A program made the position numbers and the translations under genes. From Alphaproteobacteria bacterium TMED109 (GTDB lineage: Bacteria; Pseudomonadota; Alphaproteobacteria; TMED109): a stretch of 18,103 nucleotides of DNA. Location: NCBI GenBank assembly GCA_002171375.1, contig NHFK01000010.1, forward strand, positions 9,399-27,501, read 5' to 3'. A model generated the notes under the pieces. That model did not search any database and was not told where the DNA came from. It was given only the letters and a program-made list of their open reading frames with translations. How positions within the stretch are numbered: the stretch's first letter is position 1; every line of letters starts with the position of its first letter. Of the stretch, positions 15,917-18,103 are shown in pieces.

Positions 15917-16936
15917 TTGTTAATAATAATGGTTGATCAAGATTCAGATTTTAATGGATTGTCATATAGAAAAAGGCCTTTAGGCGGGACAGAAACAGCT
16001 TTTGTATTATTAGCAGAATCTTTAAATAAATTAGGACATAAAGTTATAGCTCTAACTAAAAGTTCAAAATCTATCAGATACCAAGGCGTTTATTGGAAAC
16101 CACTAGATACAAAAATTAAAGAGTGCGATATTTACATTATTAATAGAGCTCCTAGTCTTCTCGATAGTGCACCTAAATGTAAGAAAACAATTTTATGGTT
16201 ACATAATCCTGCTAATTATTTAAATAAATTTAGAAATTTTAGGAGATTATTTTTTAAAAATATAAAAATAGTATGTTCAGGAAAGTACCATTATAATTCA
16301 ATTCCATTTTGGATTAAGAATAGGGCAGTAATTATTCCTCTAGGTCTATCTAAAGATGTCCTAATACAAGAAATAGAAAATAATATACCAGATCCATTAG
16401 TAATATTTACTTCTAATCCTGAAAGAGGATTAGATTGGTTGTCTGAAATTTGGATTAAACATATAAAAAAGCAGGTGCCAAATGCTAGATTACATATTTA
16501 TGCTGGTTCTAAAACTTATGGTGGTAGAAACAAAAATAAAATTTCAAATATTATAAATAAAATCAAGGAATTAAATGAAGATAGCATTAAATTTTTTGAA
16601 CCTATTCCTAAAAATGAGTTATTTAAAAAATTATTAACTTCTAGAGTGATGCTATACAAAGGTGATCCAGGAGAAACATTTTGCTTATCCATAGCTGAAG
16701 CTCAAGCATTAGGAGTTCCATGTGTAATTAAGCCAATTGGCTGTTTAGGAGAAAGAGTTATTGATAAGGTAACAGGTATTATAGCAAAATCAGATAAGGA
16801 ATTTTATGAAGGTTCTATAAATATATTAAAAGATGATAATTTATGGTTAGATTATAGAAAAAATTCCATAAAGTTACAAAGAGACTTAAGTTGGGATAAT
16901 ATAGCAGAAAAATACATAGAATTAGTCAACTCTTAG
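15917..16936 (+). CDS. GT4-family glycosyltransferase
   Basis: This 339-aa GT-B enzyme probably adds a sugar to a surface polysaccharide or lipopolysaccharide. The N-terminal donor-independent lobe starts with the strand LIIMVDQD and the glycine loop RPLGGTETAF (20-29), then GHKVIAL (40-46). The C-terminal lobe has TSNPERGLDW (165-174) and the retaining-GT4 motif E-x7-E at Glu253 and Glu261 within PGETFCLSIAEAQALGVP. The start is TTG, placing the first beta-strand right at the N-terminus, with GGAT 7 nt upstream; the ATG at 15929 would cut into that strand. It lies 19 nt after the DUF442 gene and overlaps the opposing GT2 gene by 11 nt at the 3' ends. The sugar and acceptor are unknown. Confidence 0.87.
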   Translation: MLIIMVDQDSDFNGLSYRKRPLGGTETAFVLLAESLNKLGHKVIALTKSSKSIRYQGVYWKPLDTKIKECDIYIINRAPSLLDSAPKCKKTILWLHNPANYLNKFRNFRRLFFKNIKIVCSGKYHYNSIPFWIKNRAVIIPLGLSKDVLIQEIENNIPDPLVIFTSNPERGLDWLSEIWIKHIKKQVPNARLHIYAGSKTYGGRNKNKISNIINKIKELNEDSIKFFEPIPKNELFKKLLTSRVMLYKGDPGETFCLSIAEAQALGVPCVIKPIGCLGERVIDKVTGIIAKSDKEFYEGSINILKDDNLWLDYRKNSIKLQRDLSWDNIAEKYIELVNS

Positions 16937-17732
16937 GAGATTCTTGATCATTTTCTAATTTTGCCTTTAAATAGCTTATTAATACAAAAAGTGCAGCAAA
17001 ACTGGCATTTAAGAAACCCCAACCTTTTTCTTTATATCCTTTTCTAGTTATGTAACATTTATAAAATCGAGTTAAAGATCTTCTGACTGTAATCCATAAT
17101 GGAGGTAGTTTTTTTGATGACTTTCTCAAATCAATGGCTTTTGCACTAGTATATCTATCTAATCTTTGTATCATGTCAGAAATATTTTTATCAACAAAAT
17201 GATCTATTCTATTAACTAAAACTCCTTGTTTATAATTTAATTGAAGACTTGGATGGATAGATTCATCCCCCCAAATTTTTGAATTTTTATGAAAAAGGCA
17301 AGGTTTAGATGTCACTCCCCATGATGCACCCCATCCATATCTAACTCTTTTATTTCCTATATAATTATCAAAAGGAACTAAAAAGTATCCTTTCGTAGTA
17401 TCTTCTAGTTTAATTATTTTATTTTTAGCTTCATCAATTAACTGTTTACTTGCTCTTTCGTCAGCGTCAATTTCAAGTATCCAATCATGAGAGCATTTTT
17501 TTATACCTTCATTTCTTCTTATGCCTTCTGATATCCAACTACCTTCGAAAATAGTACAATTAAAATTTTTTGCTATATTGATTGTACAATCAGTGCTTCT
17601 ATCTAATAAAAGTATAATTTCATCTGCTGCCTCTAGACTTTCTAGACAAGCTTTAATATTTTTTTCCTCATTTCTCGCTACAATAAGTGTGCTAATTTTT
17701 ATTTTATTTTTAGAGTTCATTCTATTCCACAT
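16926..17732 (-). CDS. GT2-family glycosyltransferase, WaaE/LgtF-like
   Basis: This 268-aa GT-A enzyme resembles the inner-core lipo-oligosaccharide glucosyltransferases WaaE/LgtF. It has STLIVARNEEKNI (14-26), the nucleotide-binding LLLDRSTDCT (41-50), and the metal-binding DADER (89-93), where the family usually has D-x-D. A C-terminal region with RLDRYTSAKA and a hydrophobic segment ASFAALFVLISYLK suggests membrane association. Members transfer a hexose from a nucleotide sugar to heptose or related core sugars. The start could be Met1 or Met5, both without a strong ribosome-binding site. It converges on the GT4 gene with an 11-nt overlap and is divergent from the epimerase gene, so the local genes form a polysaccharide cluster. 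Confidence 0.87.
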   Translation of the reverse strand: MWNRMNSKNKIKISTLIVARNEEKNIKACLESLEAADEIILLLDRSTDCTINIAKNFNCTIFEGSWISEGIRRNEGIKKCSHDWILEIDADERASKQLIDEAKNKIIKLEDTTKGYFLVPFDNYIGNKRVRYGWGASWGVTSKPCLFHKNSKIWGDESIHPSLQLNYKQGVLVNRIDHFVDKNISDMIQRLDRYTSAKAIDLRKSSKKLPPLWITVRRSLTRFYKCYITRKGYKEKGWGFLNASFAALFVLISYLKAKLENDQESPKS

Positions 17733-17793
17733 AATACAAATTTTATGTTATTTATAAATTACACATTAGCATAAAAATAATGGATTAATAATT

Positions 17794-18103
17794 TTGAGTA
17801 AAAAAAAATATAATATCCTAGTATCAGGAGCATCAGGCTTTATAGGATTAATGCTAATAAAAGAGTTATTAAAGCAAGATCATAATGTTTATGGACTAGT
17901 TAGAAAAAATATTAATAATTTTAATAGTAAAAATTATACAAATATTCTGATAAAGGATATTACTAAGAATTTTGATTTAAATAAAAAAATTAACATTGAC
18001 TATTTTTATCATTTAGCCGCAAAGACTCATATTAAATCGAATAATTACCAAGAATACTATAATGTTAATGTAATAGGTTTAAAAAATATTTTGAGTTATT
18101 CAC
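17794..18103 (+). CDS. NAD-dependent epimerase/dehydratase, N-terminal part (partial)
   Basis: The reading frame begins with TTG at 17794 and runs off the right edge, giving 103 residues. The short-chain dehydrogenase Rossmann motif GASGFIG (12-18, pattern GxxGxxG) follows the strand YNILVS. Later YFYHLAAKTH is the typical H-L-A-A element of extended SDR sugar epimerases, and NVNVIGLKNIL the following helix. Such enzymes alter nucleotide sugars or act as sugar-lipid reductases for surface glycans, which suits the two adjacent glycosyltransferases. No in-frame ATG lies upstream, and GGA about 10 nt before the TTG is a modest ribosome-binding site. The catalytic Tyr-x3-Lys is beyond the window, so the exact reaction cannot be given. 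Confidence 0.85.
   Translation, partial: MSKKKYNILVSGASGFIGLMLIKELLKQDHNVYGLVRKNINNFNSKNYTNILIKDITKNFDLNKKINIDYFYHLAAKTHIKSNNYQEYYNVNVIGLKNILSYS

Noticed and set aside
17521..17757. Open frame of 78 aa on the plus strand inside the GT2 gene
   Set aside because: Antisense to the nucleotide-binding region of a certain glycosyltransferase; its hydrophobic look comes from reversed codons.

Overview
The window is about 18 kb of very AT-rich, tightly packed bacterial DNA. It carries ordinary chromosomal genes, many of them closest in style to alphaproteobacterial versions: a glnB-glnA pair, ParE, a glutaryl-CoA dehydrogenase, a dihydroorotase beginning its metal motif with Gln, and TRAP-type solute-binding proteins. 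Low GC, short gaps, Lys/Asn/Ile-rich proteins and TRAP binding proteins fit a streamlined marine alphaproteobacterium (SAR11-like, HIMB59/AEGEAN-169-like or similar). This placement is inferred from sequence style alone. One useful taxonomic marker is the tRNA-His, which keeps the encoded G-1:C73 pair that several alphaproteobacterial orders have lost.

Left part (1-6.3 kb). The tail of a 3-hydroxyisobutyryl-CoA hydrolase and mmsB run rightward as two consecutive steps of valine breakdown. They meet, stop codon to stop codon, a leftward run: parE, pyrC, an unknown exported protein, and gcdH. The last three are only 6-9 nt apart and are probably co-transcribed.

Nitrogen block (6.3-8.3 kb). glnB (PII) and glnA (glutamine synthetase I) form a leftward operon. 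A near-consensus sigma-54 promoter lies just before glnB and a strong intrinsic terminator just after glnA. A perfect 16-bp palindrome about 105 nt upstream of the predicted start site is a candidate activator or operator site.

Middle (8.4-12.5 kb). The tRNA-His gene overlaps, on the opposite strand, the 3' end of a FadM/YbgC-like acyl-CoA thioesterase gene, which follows a DHA2-type drug exporter. Divergent to these is an exported TPR protein starting with TTG. It converges on a PLP-dependent D-threonine aldolase/DSD1-family enzyme.

TRAP block (12.6-15.3 kb). Two clearly paralogous TRAP binding lipoproteins face each other with a PaaI-like thioesterase between them. No dctQ or dctM membrane subunits are present.

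Right end (15.4-18.1 kb). A DUF442/TIGR01244-type sulfurtransferase or phosphatase-fold protein is followed by a surface-polysaccharide group: a GT4 glycosyltransferase, a convergent WaaE/LgtF-like GT2 glycosyltransferase, and the start of an NAD-dependent sugar epimerase that runs off the window.

I found no mobile element, CRISPR array, phage gene or obvious defence system. The most interesting points are regulatory (sigma-54 promoter plus palindrome), architectural (a CDS ending inside a tRNA gene, paired orphan TRAP receptors) and biochemical (a Gln in the dihydroorotase metal motif). None amounts to a new system.
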